From JAPLJQ01 sp037143735 (GTDB lineage: Bacteria > Desulfobacterota > Syntrophia > Syntrophales > UBA2185): a stretch of 40,173 nt of DNA. Made by a program: the position numbers and the translations under genes. The DNA is taken from assembly GCA_037143735.1 (NCBI GenBank), contig JBAWYD010000006.1, positions 1-40,173 of the forward strand, given 5' to 3'. Below the pieces are notes generated by a model. That model made no database searches, was not told the DNA's origin, and worked only from the letters and a program-made list of their open reading frames with translations. Position 1 is the first letter of the stretch; every line of letters starts with the position of its first letter. Positions 7,523 through 17,067 of this stretch are shown here, in pieces.

Positions 7523-7560
7523 AAGGAATATCTTGATACAACAAAGCCAATACATCGATC

Positions 7561-8379
7561 ATGAACGTTTCGAACCTTAATCTTCAATTTCCACATAGCA
7601 AAGAGGGGAAACTCTATTCGCTTGGCTTCCGCACTGGCAAGTTCAGTGTCCACACCAGCCGGACCATGATGCTTGCCGAGTTGAAAACCCTTCTTACTGT
7701 ATCCCCGACAGAGGCAACCAAAGATGATTATTTCCGGGGAATCATTGAACACAACCTGCTTGGTAAAACCACACTGAAAGCAAGAAACCTGACCGCACAG
7801 CATTTAGCGGAACTCTATAGCCTGGATGGCAACGTCTGCCTGTTCCGCGTTTTGCGCTGCCTCTGGGTTATGGAAGAGCAGTCCCGCCCCGTTCTGGCGC
7901 TTTTGTGCGCCCTGGCCAGGGATACCCTGCTTCGTGCTTCTGTGGATCGAATCCTGCGAGCACATGCTGGCGAGAGTCTATCCACAGCCGATATGGTCGC
8001 CTGGCTGGTCAGCCAACTGCCGGAAAGATTCAGTCGTGCCACGATCACCTCCACCGCGCAGAACATCAATTCTACATGGACCCAGGCCGGCTATCTGTCC
8101 GGCAAGCGCAACAAAAAGCGCACGCTGCCGCTCATCACACCAGCCGCCGTTACCTTCGCCCTGTTGCTGGCCTATGTGGAAGGCACCCGTGCCCAGCGAC
8201 TCTTCGACAGCTTCTGGGTCAATGCCTTGGATACTCCCAAAGACAAGATTCATGACCTTGCCATCGCCGCTTTCCAGCATGGGTGGATGAACTACCGCCG
8301 TGCCGGAGAGGTCATTGACATCCGTTTTCCCAATTTACTGACCATCCATGAACAGGAGCTATTGAATGAGCAAAATTGA
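7561..8379 (+). CDS. brxA: BREX protein BrxA (DUF1819)
   Basis: First gene of a type I BREX locus. BrxA is a small helical DNA-binding protein whose exact job is unsettled. The 272 residues show the DUF1819 pattern from about residue 30: RTMMLAELKTLL, EHNLLGKTTLKARNLTAQHL, then a C-terminal winged-helix-like portion with RAGEVIDIRFPNLL. The N-terminal 25 residues are unusual, the ATG has no clear Shine-Dalgarno, and the region upstream is a truncated ATPase gene, so the true start may differ; ATG 7666 is the next choice but would cut into the domain. The 3' end overlaps brxB by 14 bases. Confidence 0.85.
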   Translation: MNVSNLNLQFPHSKEGKLYSLGFRTGKFSVHTSRTMMLAELKTLLTVSPTEATKDDYFRGIIEHNLLGKTTLKARNLTAQHLAELYSLDGNVCLFRVLRCLWVMEEQSRPVLALLCALARDTLLRASVDRILRAHAGESLSTADMVAWLVSQLPERFSRATITSTAQNINSTWTQAGYLSGKRNKKRTLPLITPAAVTFALLLAYVEGTRAQRLFDSFWVNALDTPKDKIHDLAIAAFQHGWMNYRRAGEVIDIRFPNLLTIHEQELLNEQN

Positions 8380-8917
8380 GAGACTGCTGCGCGAATATGG
8401 GAGCCATATCGCCATCCCCTGGCAGCAGGGACTGGCTGGCACCCAGCGGGTTATTTTTATCGTTTACGATAAAACGGATGAACTGCGTATCCGCACCAGG
8501 GTGGACGAATTCGAGTTGACCACCAAGAATGCCGCCCACGACTGGAAGCTCCTTGATTTGTCAGACAGCTTCCCGACCTGGATGGCCGGCCTGGATTACC
8601 GAGATAATTATTTCGAGGCGCCGGAAGACATCGATGGCCTGCTTCCCCAGTTTATTGACACGGTGGTTGCATCTGTTACCGATCTCTTGGGACAGCCTGA
8701 TGTGACCTCTCAGACGGTTGTCGCCGTGATGGGAATTGCCTGCCTTTTCGGTTTTGCCAAAGTATCCGAGATTGTCCAGCGTGCGGCGCCCCATATTCGC
8801 GGTCGGCTGGTTGTCTTCTTTCCCGGTGAATACGAGAATAACAATTATCATCTGCTGGACGCCCGGGACGGCTGGAACTATCTGGCCGTTCCAATCACGG
8901 CCCATTCCGAGGCTTAG
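8366..8917 (+). CDS. brxB: BREX protein BrxB (DUF1788)
   Basis: Small essential component of many type I BREX systems, of unknown biochemistry. The 183 residues show the DUF1788 pattern: an N-terminal MSKIERLLREYGSH, the central WLLD-like WKLLDLSDSF and the C-terminal VVFFPGEYENNNYHLLDARDGWNYLAVPI, in which PGEYENN and DGWNY are family hallmarks. AGGAG sits seven bases before the ATG, inside the end of brxA, so the two are translationally coupled. brxC follows after 10 bases. Confidence 0.92.
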   Translation: MSKIERLLREYGSHIAIPWQQGLAGTQRVIFIVYDKTDELRIRTRVDEFELTTKNAAHDWKLLDLSDSFPTWMAGLDYRDNYFEAPEDIDGLLPQFIDTVVASVTDLLGQPDVTSQTVVAVMGIACLFGFAKVSEIVQRAAPHIRGRLVVFFPGEYENNNYHLLDARDGWNYLAVPITAHSEA

Positions 8918-8927
8918 GAGGGATTAA

Positions 8928-11900
8928 ATGCTCATCAACAAAGATGTTTATTTCAAGAACCCCGCGGAAAATATCATTGCCAATAATGGCGTAGCCAGTG
9001 TGTCGGACGATCAGACTGAAAAATCGCTGGCGACACTCCGTTATGAGGTAGAAACCTTCGTCTGCGACGGCCAATATGAAAAGGGGCTGGAAAAGATCCT
9101 TGCCACTTACCTGAAAAGCATCAATGCCAGTGAACAGCCCGGTGTCTGGATCAGCGGTTTCTTCGGTAGCGGTAAGTCGCACCTGGCCAAGATGCTCCGA
9201 ACCTTATGGATAGATTTTACCTTTCCCGAAGACGGTGCATCGGCCCGCGCTTTAGCCAAACTTCCTGCTTCCGTCAAGGACCTCTTTAAGGAGCTATCCA
9301 CGCAGGGAAAACGCCACGGTGGCCTACATGCCGCCTCTGGCACCCTGGGGGCAGGGGCAGGCGACAATGTCCGCATGGCCCTACTGGGCATCGTATTCAA
9401 GTCTGCCGGCCTGCCCGAGCAGTACCATGTGGCCCGCTTTGAAATGCGCCTCAAAGAGGTAGGCATCTTCACCTCTGTCAAGTCCCATATCGAGGCACAG
9501 GGCAAGGAATGGAACAAAGAGCGCGACCACATTTACAATTCTCCCCTCATCGTTGAAGGATTGTTCAAGGCGTGGCCGCAGTTTGCCGAAACCACACAGG
9601 CAGCTCGAGAGCAACTTCGTTCTGAATATAAAAAAGTCTCCGATGTTACCAACGAGGAAATGATTGACGCGCTCAAGGATGCCCTGTCCATAGAAGGGAA
9701 ATTTCCCCTCACGGTTATCATCCTGGACGAGGTGCAGCAATTTATCGGCACCAGCACCGACCGGGCGTACTCGATTCAGGAGATCACCGAGGCCTGCTGC
9801 AAAAGGCTTGGCAGCAGACTTCTTTTCGTCGGCACGGGCCAGACAGCCCTCTCCGGCACAGCGAACCTGCAAAAACTGATGGGGCGCTTTCCGGTTCCCA
9901 TTGAGCTTTCCGACACTGACGTGGACACGGTCATTCGCAAGATCATCCTGGCCAAGCAACCGGGATGCGTGGCCGAAATAGAGCAGACCATGACGTCCTG
10001 CCTGGGTGAGATTTCCCGCCATCTATCCGGCACGAAGATAGAACACCGCACCGAAGACGCGAAGATCTTCATTCAGGATTACCCCATTTTGCCGGTACGC
10101 CGCCGCTTCTGGGAAAAAGTGCTGCGCATTGTGGACACCACCGGTACAGTCTCCCAACTCCGCAACCAGCTCAAGATTGTCCACGAGGCAACTATAGCCA
10201 CCATCGAAAGTCCTCTCGGTCATGTCGTCCCCGGCGACTTCATTTACAGCCAAATTTCCAGCAGTCTGCTTCAGACAGCGGCCATCTCCAAGGAACTATA
10301 CGAAAACATCCAGCGGCTTAGCGGCGGTACAGACGACGAACGTCTTATGGCGCGCCTCTGCGGGCTGATCTTTCTCATCGGAAAACTTCCCCGCGAAGGC
10401 GTTGCCGATATCGGTGTCCGGGCGGCGCCGGAAGCGCTTGTCGATCTGCTGGTGGAAGATATAACTGCAGGCAGTGCAGCACTGCGCAAACGGATTCCGG
10501 CTCTGTTGAAAGCTTTGGAAGATGATGGGCAGATCATGTCCATCGAAAATGAATACCACCTCCAGACCCGCGAGAGCAGCGCCTGGCATGATGAATATCG
10601 CAAGCAGCTTGCTGACCTGACCGGCAATCCGGTCCGAATAGACGACGAACGGGTCACTCTCTTTCGTAAGGCCTGCGGGGAAGCGCTGAAAACCGTCCAC
10701 ATAGCCCAGGGTAATTGCAAAGAGGCACGCACGCTGTCGCTTCATTTTTCTTCAGAATTGCCGTCAGACGCCGGTAAAAAAATCTACGTCTGGATCAGGG
10801 ATGGTTGGGAGACTGACGAGAAATCGATGCTGGCCGATGCGCGCAATGCCGGCAACCAATCCCCGACGATATTCATCTATATACCCCGCCATGCAGTGGA
10901 TGAACTCAATAAGACCCTCATCGGCATGCTGGCGGCCCAGGCCACGCTTAACATGCGCGGCGTTCCCGCTACCCCGGAAGGCGAAGATGCAAGGTCGGCC
11001 ATGACCTCCCGATTGAGTAGCGCCCAAAGCAATCTTACGGCGCTGATTAAGGAAATCCTTTCCAACACGCGAGTGTTCCAGGCCGGCGGCAGCGAAATTA
11101 TTGAGAACACCTTGGCCGATCAAGTGATTAAGGCGGCAAACAACTCGATCATCCGTCTCTATCACCAATTTGATATCGCTGATCATGCCCAGTGGGGCAA
11201 GGTCTTTGACCACGCCAAAAAAGGAGCCGGTGACGCCCTTCTGGCTGTCGGCCACAAGGATGAACCGGCCAAGCATCCTGTCTGCGCCGCAATCATCAAA
11301 TACATCGCCGGCGGCAAAAAAGGCTCGGAAATACGCGAGAACTTCCGGGAGCCGTTCTATGGCTGGCCTCAGGATGCAATTGACGGCGGACTGTTTGCGC
11401 TTTTAGTCGGCGGCCTGATACGGGCCATTGACGCCAACAACAAGACAGTGGACGCGAAAACCCTGGAACGGGCCAAAATCACCCAGACAATCTTCAAGGT
11501 CGAAGCCATTACCGTCACTCCCCTACAACTGATCCAGGTTCGCAAATTATTGCAGGCGGCCGGTTGTCAGTGCAACCCCGGTGAAGAACTTGCGGCCATA
11601 CCGGCTTTCATCCAGTCCATGATGCAACGCGCTCAAGCGGCCGGCGGGGAACCGCCCGCCCCCACCCGGCCCGGGACAACCCATCTTGATGACATAAAAT
11701 CGCTGTCCGGTAACGCACAACTTCTATCCGTCTTCAATCAGCGCGACGATCTCCTCAGTCAGATCGGATCATGGGGAGAGCAAGCGGCGGCCATTCAAAA
11801 ACGCAATCCCGACTGGCAGACATTGAATATACTCCTTGAACTTGCCACGGGGCTGGGACCAGCGGAGAAACTGAAGGAACAGGCTCAAGCCATAAAGAAC

Positions 11901-12374
11901 AATCGCCTGCTTCTGGCTGAACCCAACCCGATGTCGCCATTGAATGAACAGGCTGCCCAACTATTGCGCAAGGCCCTCAACCATGCCCATGATGAATATC
12001 AGAAAATCTACGATGCCGGCATGGACCAGTTACAACAGGACGCCAACTGGCAGAAACTCTCCGCAGAACAGCGCCAGATCATCCTGGCAGATGCAAATAT
12101 CGCTTCAGTTCCATCCATTTCCACCGGCAGTGTTGACGAGATTATTGCCTCCCTTGAAGCGATGCCTCTCGAAGCCTGGCGCTACCGTCGCGAAGCCTTG
12201 CCAAGCCTTTTCAATCAAGCTCGCCTGGCGGCAGCCAAGCTCCTCGAACCAAAGGTTGTCCAGGTATCCCTCCCGCATCGAACCCTGCGCACACCTGAAG
12301 AAGCCAAAACATGGCTGGGTGAAGTGGAATCGGTTTTGAATGAACAGCTCAAACAAGGCCCGGTGATGGTATAG
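8928..12374 (+). CDS. brxC: BREX ATPase BrxC
   Basis: Large P-loop ATPase (1148 residues, normal for BrxC/PglY at about 1200) that belongs to the BREX core needed for phage exclusion and host methylation. Near the N-terminus NKDVYFKNPAENIIANNGVA is the BrxC opening; Walker A is G77-FFGSGKS-84 and Walker B VIILDEVQQF with D267-E268. The C-terminal half is long and mostly helical, ending in SLPHRTLRTPEEAKTWLGEVE. GGAGGGA precedes the ATG at good spacing. The frame is intact, with no sign of decay. Confidence 0.95.
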   Translation: MLINKDVYFKNPAENIIANNGVASVSDDQTEKSLATLRYEVETFVCDGQYEKGLEKILATYLKSINASEQPGVWISGFFGSGKSHLAKMLRTLWIDFTFPEDGASARALAKLPASVKDLFKELSTQGKRHGGLHAASGTLGAGAGDNVRMALLGIVFKSAGLPEQYHVARFEMRLKEVGIFTSVKSHIEAQGKEWNKERDHIYNSPLIVEGLFKAWPQFAETTQAAREQLRSEYKKVSDVTNEEMIDALKDALSIEGKFPLTVIILDEVQQFIGTSTDRAYSIQEITEACCKRLGSRLLFVGTGQTALSGTANLQKLMGRFPVPIELSDTDVDTVIRKIILAKQPGCVAEIEQTMTSCLGEISRHLSGTKIEHRTEDAKIFIQDYPILPVRRRFWEKVLRIVDTTGTVSQLRNQLKIVHEATIATIESPLGHVVPGDFIYSQISSSLLQTAAISKELYENIQRLSGGTDDERLMARLCGLIFLIGKLPREGVADIGVRAAPEALVDLLVEDITAGSAALRKRIPALLKALEDDGQIMSIENEYHLQTRESSAWHDEYRKQLADLTGNPVRIDDERVTLFRKACGEALKTVHIAQGNCKEARTLSLHFSSELPSDAGKKIYVWIRDGWETDEKSMLADARNAGNQSPTIFIYIPRHAVDELNKTLIGMLAAQATLNMRGVPATPEGEDARSAMTSRLSSAQSNLTALIKEILSNTRVFQAGGSEIIENTLADQVIKAANNSIIRLYHQFDIADHAQWGKVFDHAKKGAGDALLAVGHKDEPAKHPVCAAIIKYIAGGKKGSEIRENFREPFYGWPQDAIDGGLFALLVGGLIRAIDANNKTVDAKTLERAKITQTIFKVEAITVTPLQLIQVRKLLQAAGCQCNPGEELAAIPAFIQSMMQRAQAAGGEPPAPTRPGTTHLDDIKSLSGNAQLLSVFNQRDDLLSQIGSWGEQAAAIQKRNPDWQTLNILLELATGLGPAEKLKEQAQAIKNNRLLLAEPNPMSPLNEQAAQLLRKALNHAHDEYQKIYDAGMDQLQQDANWQKLSAEQRQIILADANIASVPSISTGSVDEIIASLEAMPLEAWRYRREALPSLFNQARLAAAKLLEPKVVQVSLPHRTLRTPEEAKTWLGEVESVLNEQLKQGPVMV

Positions 12375-12394
12375 CCGGTCGGGAGACAGATTGG

Positions 12395-15300
12395 ATGCAA
12401 TCGTTAAGCACAGCACTTCGCAATAGACTGGAATGCGCCGTCAAGAAAGCACGAGACGTGGCCGAGGATGCCGCCCACGCAGTGCTGGAACAGTTGGGAG
12501 TTCACCTGAAAGACAAACCCGGCTATCTTACCGACGATCAGGCCAGGCTTCGTGTCCGCTTGCGCGCCCATGCCCGCCAATTGGGTGACATCCGCCATCC
12601 GGACGCCCGGCAGGCGATCAATCGGCTGGTGGTGGAAACAGCATATGAGCACTGGCATCGGATGCTCTTTGCCCGTTTCCTCGCAGAAAACAATTTGTTG
12701 ATGCACCCGGACGGCGTGGCCGTCAGTTTGGCTGAATGTGAAGTGTTGGCGACTGATGAAGGGGCTGCCGACGGCTGGGAATTGGCGGGATGTTACGCCG
12801 CCCGGATGCTTCCACAAATCTTCCGGACTGACTCACCGGTGTTGCAACTTCAGTTTGCCCCGGAGCATCAAAAGCAGTTGGAAAAGCTCCTATCCGATCT
12901 GGATAGGGAAATATTCACCGCCAAAGACAGCCTGGGTTGGGTTTATCAGTTCTGGCAGACCAAGAAGAAAGACGAGGTCAATGCCTCCGAGGTGAAGATC
13001 GGCGCCGACGAGCTTCCCACTGTGACTCAACTTTTCACCGAACCATACATGGTGCAGTTCCTGCTGCACAATTCCCTGGGAGCCTGGTGGGTTGTTAACC
13101 ACCCCGATGAACCATGCCCCGTGGAGCTTAACTATCTGCGCGTAGTCGAAATCCAGCTACCCCAAGTAGAAGGCAAGGGTGCGGTTGGTGTGAAGATCCC
13201 CGCTGCCGGAAAGTTTGATGGCTGGCCCAGGACACTTGCCGAACTCAAGTTACTCGATCCCTCCTGCGGTTCAGGCCATTTTCTGGTGGCCGCCTTCCTC
13301 ATGCTGGTGGCCATGCGAATGTGGGAGGAAAGGCTGTCGGCGAAAGAGGCATGTGATGCCGTACTGAGTGACAACATCCACGGCCTTGAGCTTGACCGGC
13401 GTTGCGTGGAAATCGCAGTCTTTGCCCTGGCTCTGACAGCATGGACCTATCCCGATGCTGGCGGTTACCGTCCGCTGCCGGAAATGAACCTGGCATGTTG
13501 CGGTTTGGCCGTGAGCTCAAAAAAAGAGGAATGGCTCGCTTTTGCCAGTGACGACCCCAAGCTCCGGCAGGGCATGACCCAGCTTTACGATCTTTTCAAG
13601 GATGCGCCGACGCTGGGAAGCCTCATCAACCCAAATCGGATGGGGAAGGAAGATATGTTCACGGCGGGTTACGACGATTTGGTCCCCCTGCTTGACATGG
13701 CGCTGGCAAAAGAAAAGGATGATTACGAAGCCGACGAGATCGGCGTCGCTGCCCAAGGGTTGGCCAAGGCGGCTCACCTGTTGGCGGGAAAGTACCATCT
13801 TGTCGTAACCAATGTACCGTATCTGTCACGAGGTAAGCAGTGTGATAAGCTCAAAGACTTTTGCGAAACGTGGTATGGTTTGGGGAAAAACGATCTGGCC
13901 AACGTCTTTCTGGAGCGATGCTTGGAGTTCAACGCTGCCGGTGGAGTTACACAGATTGTCATGCCGCAGAACTGGCTATTCTTGACCAGCTATAAGAAGC
14001 AACGGGAGCACCTACTGAAGAATGAAACATGGAATCTCCTGGCACGTCTTGGACCGGGAGCCTTTGGCACCATCAGCGGCGAGGTGGTCAATGTTATTCT
14101 GCTAACGATGTCACATTACACGGCAACAGATGGACACCTGCTGCGGGGAATAGAGGCCAGTGCTCCTCGTACGGCGGAGGAAAAGTCTGAGTTGCTACTA
14201 TCAAGCGAAGTGATGGATGTCAGTCAGGTGGGGCAGTTAGGTAATCCTGATGCACGGGTGACCTTAGGTGGCACTATCTCGATCGAATTACTTGGCAATT
14301 ATTCTGTTGGGCTTCAAGGAATTGCTACAGCTGATTATTCAAGATTCGGCAGAAAATTTTGGGAATGCCCTATAACAGCAGATTGGATGTTTCAACAAAG
14401 CACTGTTGAGAATACTGAACTCTACGGTGGGCGTGAACACATACTTTATTGGCAAAACGGAAAGGGTGTTCTTGCGTTAAGTTCTCAGGCGAGAATTCAA
14501 GGATTGTCAGGTTGGCTGCGAAAGGGCATTGCAATTTCCCAAATGAATCAGCTCCCTGCAACGTTATATACCGGAGAATCATTCGATAATAATGTCGCAG
14601 CAATTGTACTTAATAGTGAGACAGATTTATGTACAATTTGGTGCTATTGCTCTTCAAGTGATTTCAAGTTTGCAGTTCGTGAAATTGACCAAGCCCTGAA
14701 AGTTACGAATGCAACTCTTGTCAAAGTTCCTTTCGACCTCGCTCACTGGCAGCAAGTCGCTACTGAACACTACCCCAACGGCCTCCCCAAACCCTACTCC
14801 GACGACCCGACCCAGTGGATCTTCCACGGGCACCCTGTCCCTACCACGGCACTCCTTCAAGTAGCCATCGCCCGTCTCCTCGGCTACCGCTGGCCGGCGG
14901 AGACGGACGAGAAGATGGAACTGTCCGACGAATCCCGTGCGTGGGTAAAAAAAGCGGAAGCGCTTTCCATCGACCACTTGGTGGACGACGACGGCATCGT
15001 TTGCATCCCTCCGGTACGGGGAGAAAAACCCGCTGCCGAACGACTGCTCAGTCTTCTGGCCGCTGCCTATGGCGACGATTGGTCTCCATCCACACTATCG
15101 AAGCTCCTGGCCGAGACCGATTGCGCCGGTAAGACCCTCGAAGTCTGGCTGCGGGACAAGTTCTTCGAGCAGCACTTCAAGCTCTTCCACCATCGCCCCT
15201 TTATCTGGCACATCTGGGACGGCGTGAAGGATGGTTTTGCCGCCCTGCTGAATTATCATAAGCTCACCCGCCAGAACCTGGAAACCATGATTTACTCCTA

Positions 15301-15706
15301 CATAGGCGACTGGATCAAACGGCAGGAGGACGAGATCAAACAGGGAATCGATGGCGCCGGCATCCGCCTCGCCGCCGCCCGGAAGCTGAAAACCGTCCTG
15401 GAGAAAATCCTGGAGGGGGAACAGCCCTGTGACATCTTTGTCCGCTGGAAACCCCTTGAGCAGCAGCCCATCGGTTGGGAGCCGGATCTGAACGATGGCG
15501 TTCGCCTCAACATCCGCCCCTTTATGCAGGCCGGCATCCTCCGCAAGAATCCAAATATAAACTGGAACAAGGACCGGGGCAAGGATGTGGCATCCAGTCC
15601 CTGGTACAAGCTTGGAATCACCTATGGAGGAAAAGAAGGAGACCGGATCAATGACCATCACCTGTCCTTGACAGAAAAGAAGGCGGCGCGGACAGCAAAA
15701 GCATAA
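12395..15706 (+). CDS. pglX: BREX adenine-specific DNA methyltransferase PglX
   Basis: Methylates the sixth-position amine of adenine in a non-palindromic site; this marks host DNA and sets BREX specificity. The 1103 residues contain the SAM-binding motif D288-PSCGSGHFL and a catalytic motif N473-V-P-Y476 where most members have NPPY. Downstream comes the target recognition region, about residues 629-768. Its DNA (14281-14700) is about 41% G+C by hand count against about 62% in 14761-14880, suggesting recombinational exchange. The C-terminus (HHRPFIWHIWDG, then SSPWYKLGITYGGKEGDRIND) is typical PglX. GGGAGA lies nine bases before the ATG. Confidence 0.95.
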   Translation: MQSLSTALRNRLECAVKKARDVAEDAAHAVLEQLGVHLKDKPGYLTDDQARLRVRLRAHARQLGDIRHPDARQAINRLVVETAYEHWHRMLFARFLAENNLLMHPDGVAVSLAECEVLATDEGAADGWELAGCYAARMLPQIFRTDSPVLQLQFAPEHQKQLEKLLSDLDREIFTAKDSLGWVYQFWQTKKKDEVNASEVKIGADELPTVTQLFTEPYMVQFLLHNSLGAWWVVNHPDEPCPVELNYLRVVEIQLPQVEGKGAVGVKIPAAGKFDGWPRTLAELKLLDPSCGSGHFLVAAFLMLVAMRMWEERLSAKEACDAVLSDNIHGLELDRRCVEIAVFALALTAWTYPDAGGYRPLPEMNLACCGLAVSSKKEEWLAFASDDPKLRQGMTQLYDLFKDAPTLGSLINPNRMGKEDMFTAGYDDLVPLLDMALAKEKDDYEADEIGVAAQGLAKAAHLLAGKYHLVVTNVPYLSRGKQCDKLKDFCETWYGLGKNDLANVFLERCLEFNAAGGVTQIVMPQNWLFLTSYKKQREHLLKNETWNLLARLGPGAFGTISGEVVNVILLTMSHYTATDGHLLRGIEASAPRTAEEKSELLLSSEVMDVSQVGQLGNPDARVTLGGTISIELLGNYSVGLQGIATADYSRFGRKFWECPITADWMFQQSTVENTELYGGREHILYWQNGKGVLALSSQARIQGLSGWLRKGIAISQMNQLPATLYTGESFDNNVAAIVLNSETDLCTIWCYCSSSDFKFAVREIDQALKVTNATLVKVPFDLAHWQQVATEHYPNGLPKPYSDDPTQWIFHGHPVPTTALLQVAIARLLGYRWPAETDEKMELSDESRAWVKKAEALSIDHLVDDDGIVCIPPVRGEKPAAERLLSLLAAAYGDDWSPSTLSKLLAETDCAGKTLEVWLRDKFFEQHFKLFHHRPFIWHIWDGVKDGFAALLNYHKLTRQNLETMIYSYIGDWIKRQEDEIKQGIDGAGIRLAAARKLKTVLEKILEGEQPCDIFVRWKPLEQQPIGWEPDLNDGVRLNIRPFMQAGILRKNPNINWNKDRGKDVASSPWYKLGITYGGKEGDRINDHHLSLTEKKAARTAKA

Positions 15707-15730
15707 ACGTAAAATAAATGTAAATATAGC

Positions 15731-15759
15731 TTGATTATTGCGTAATGTGTGCAATAATC
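15731..15759 (+). promoter_or_regulatory. palindrome-covered internal promoter ahead of rloA
   Basis: A perfect 9-base inverted repeat, GATTATTGC (15733-15741) and GCAATAATC (15751-15759), has a 9-base spacer. The same bases can be read as a promoter: TTGATT (15731-15736), 16 bases, AATAAT (15753-15758). A repressor dimer binding here would shut off rloA-rloB independently of the upstream BREX genes. Confidence 0.55.
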
Positions 15760-15792
15760 GGCCTCAAAATATATTACATGGGGAATTGCGCT

Positions 15793-17067
15793 ATGTTTAT
15801 CGAATTCAGCGTCACTAACTATCGATCCATTCGTGACAAGCAAACCTTGAGTATGGCCGCCAGCCGCTACTACAAGGGCTTGGAAGAGACGAACTGCTTT
15901 GATGCCAATGTGGCCGGCTTGCCGAGCCTGCTCCGCACGGCGGTTATGTATGGCCCGAACGCGGCAGGCAAGAGCAATCTAATGCGTGCCCTCCAGCTTA
16001 TGCAGGGTTTTGTCCTTATGTCTCATTCTCACCAGGAAGGACAGACCATTAACACCGTTCCCTTTGAGCTGAACATCCGAACACAATCCGAGCCAAGCGA
16101 ATTCGAGATTTTCTTTGTGGAGGATAATGTCCGTTACCAGTACGGTTTTGCAGTGAATCGTGTGCGCGTGACGAAAGAGTGGTTGCTGGCGTTTCCGGAG
16201 GGGAAGGCGCAGCGTTGGTTCGACCGGGAGTACGACGCCAAGGAGGACAAGGACCAGTGGTATTTCGGAAGCAAATTCACTGGCCGCCGCCAGCTCTGGC
16301 AGGAGGCGACCAGGAAGAACGCCCTCTTTCTTTCCACAGCTATCCAGCTCAACAATGAACAACTCAAACCGGTATTTAACTGGTTTCAGAACAAACTTGC
16401 CGTAATTCTTCCCGGCGATCCAATCAATCTTAAATTTACGATTGAGAGGTGCGCATCCGATGCAGGCAGTCAGCGCATCATGGAGTTCATGAATTCAGCA
16501 GACATCGGTATTGCTGGGATTGTGGTCAAGGTGAGGACCATCTCGGTGAAGCCGGAGATGCTGCCCCTTGATATGCCTCAACCTTTAAGGGAACAATTCT
16601 TGCGCGACATGGATGGTAAGGAAATTCCTGACATCCATTTTCTGCATAAAACAGACGCCGGCGAATCTATTCCGTTCCATATCTCCAATGAATCTGACGG
16701 GACAAGAAAGCTGTTTGCCCTTGCCGGTCCCTGGCTGGATGTATTGGATAAAGGACGCATCCTTTTTGTGGATGAACTGGACACAAGCCTGCATCCGCTG
16801 ATGGTCAGGTTCCTGATCGGTCTTATTCAGAATGGGAGCATTAACAGACATAACGCCCAGTTGATCTTTACAACTCATGACACCTCGGTTCTCGATAATG
16901 ACATCTTACGCCGCGATCAGGTCTGGTTTATGGAAAAGGACAGCGAACAGGATAGCAAACTTTACCCTCTGAGCGACTTCAAACCAAGGCAAGGAGAAGC
17001 GTTGGGAAAAGGCTACCTGAAAGGTCGCTATGGCGCCTTGCCGTTTATCGGCGAATTGAGGTTTTGA
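15793..17067 (+). CDS. rloA: AAA ATPase of a RloAB (PARIS-like) pair
   Basis: A 424-residue ABC/RecF-type ATPase of the COG1106/RloA group. FSVTNYRSIRDKQTLSM opens the fold, Walker A is G54-PNAAGKS-61, and near the C-terminus come Walker B ILFVDELDTSLHP (D327-E328) and the switch-like TTHDTSVLD. Such ATPases act with a Toprim partner in defence: AriA-AriB of PARIS, Gabija and OLD-like systems. The ATG at 15793 has GGGGA upstream; an in-frame ATG at 15745 lies inside the palindromic promoter and is rejected. The stop overlaps the rloB start (TGATG). It lies between pglX and pglZ on the same strand with no disruption. Confidence 0.85.
   Translation: MFIEFSVTNYRSIRDKQTLSMAASRYYKGLEETNCFDANVAGLPSLLRTAVMYGPNAAGKSNLMRALQLMQGFVLMSHSHQEGQTINTVPFELNIRTQSEPSEFEIFFVEDNVRYQYGFAVNRVRVTKEWLLAFPEGKAQRWFDREYDAKEDKDQWYFGSKFTGRRQLWQEATRKNALFLSTAIQLNNEQLKPVFNWFQNKLAVILPGDPINLKFTIERCASDAGSQRIMEFMNSADIGIAGIVVKVRTISVKPEMLPLDMPQPLREQFLRDMDGKEIPDIHFLHKTDAGESIPFHISNESDGTRKLFALAGPWLDVLDKGRILFVDELDTSLHPLMVRFLIGLIQNGSINRHNAQLIFTTHDTSVLDNDILRRDQVWFMEKDSEQDSKLYPLSDFKPRQGEALGKGYLKGRYGALPFIGELRF

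Noticed and set aside
4138..7560. CRISPR array near the Cas6-like gene
   Set aside because: No regularly spaced direct repeats of 23-40 bases were seen here or elsewhere in the window; only an isolated 11-base tandem repeat at 6998-7019.
15745..15792. N-terminal extension of RloA from ATG 15745
   Set aside because: It would start inside the palindrome/promoter, and family members begin at the FIEFSVTNYRSI block.
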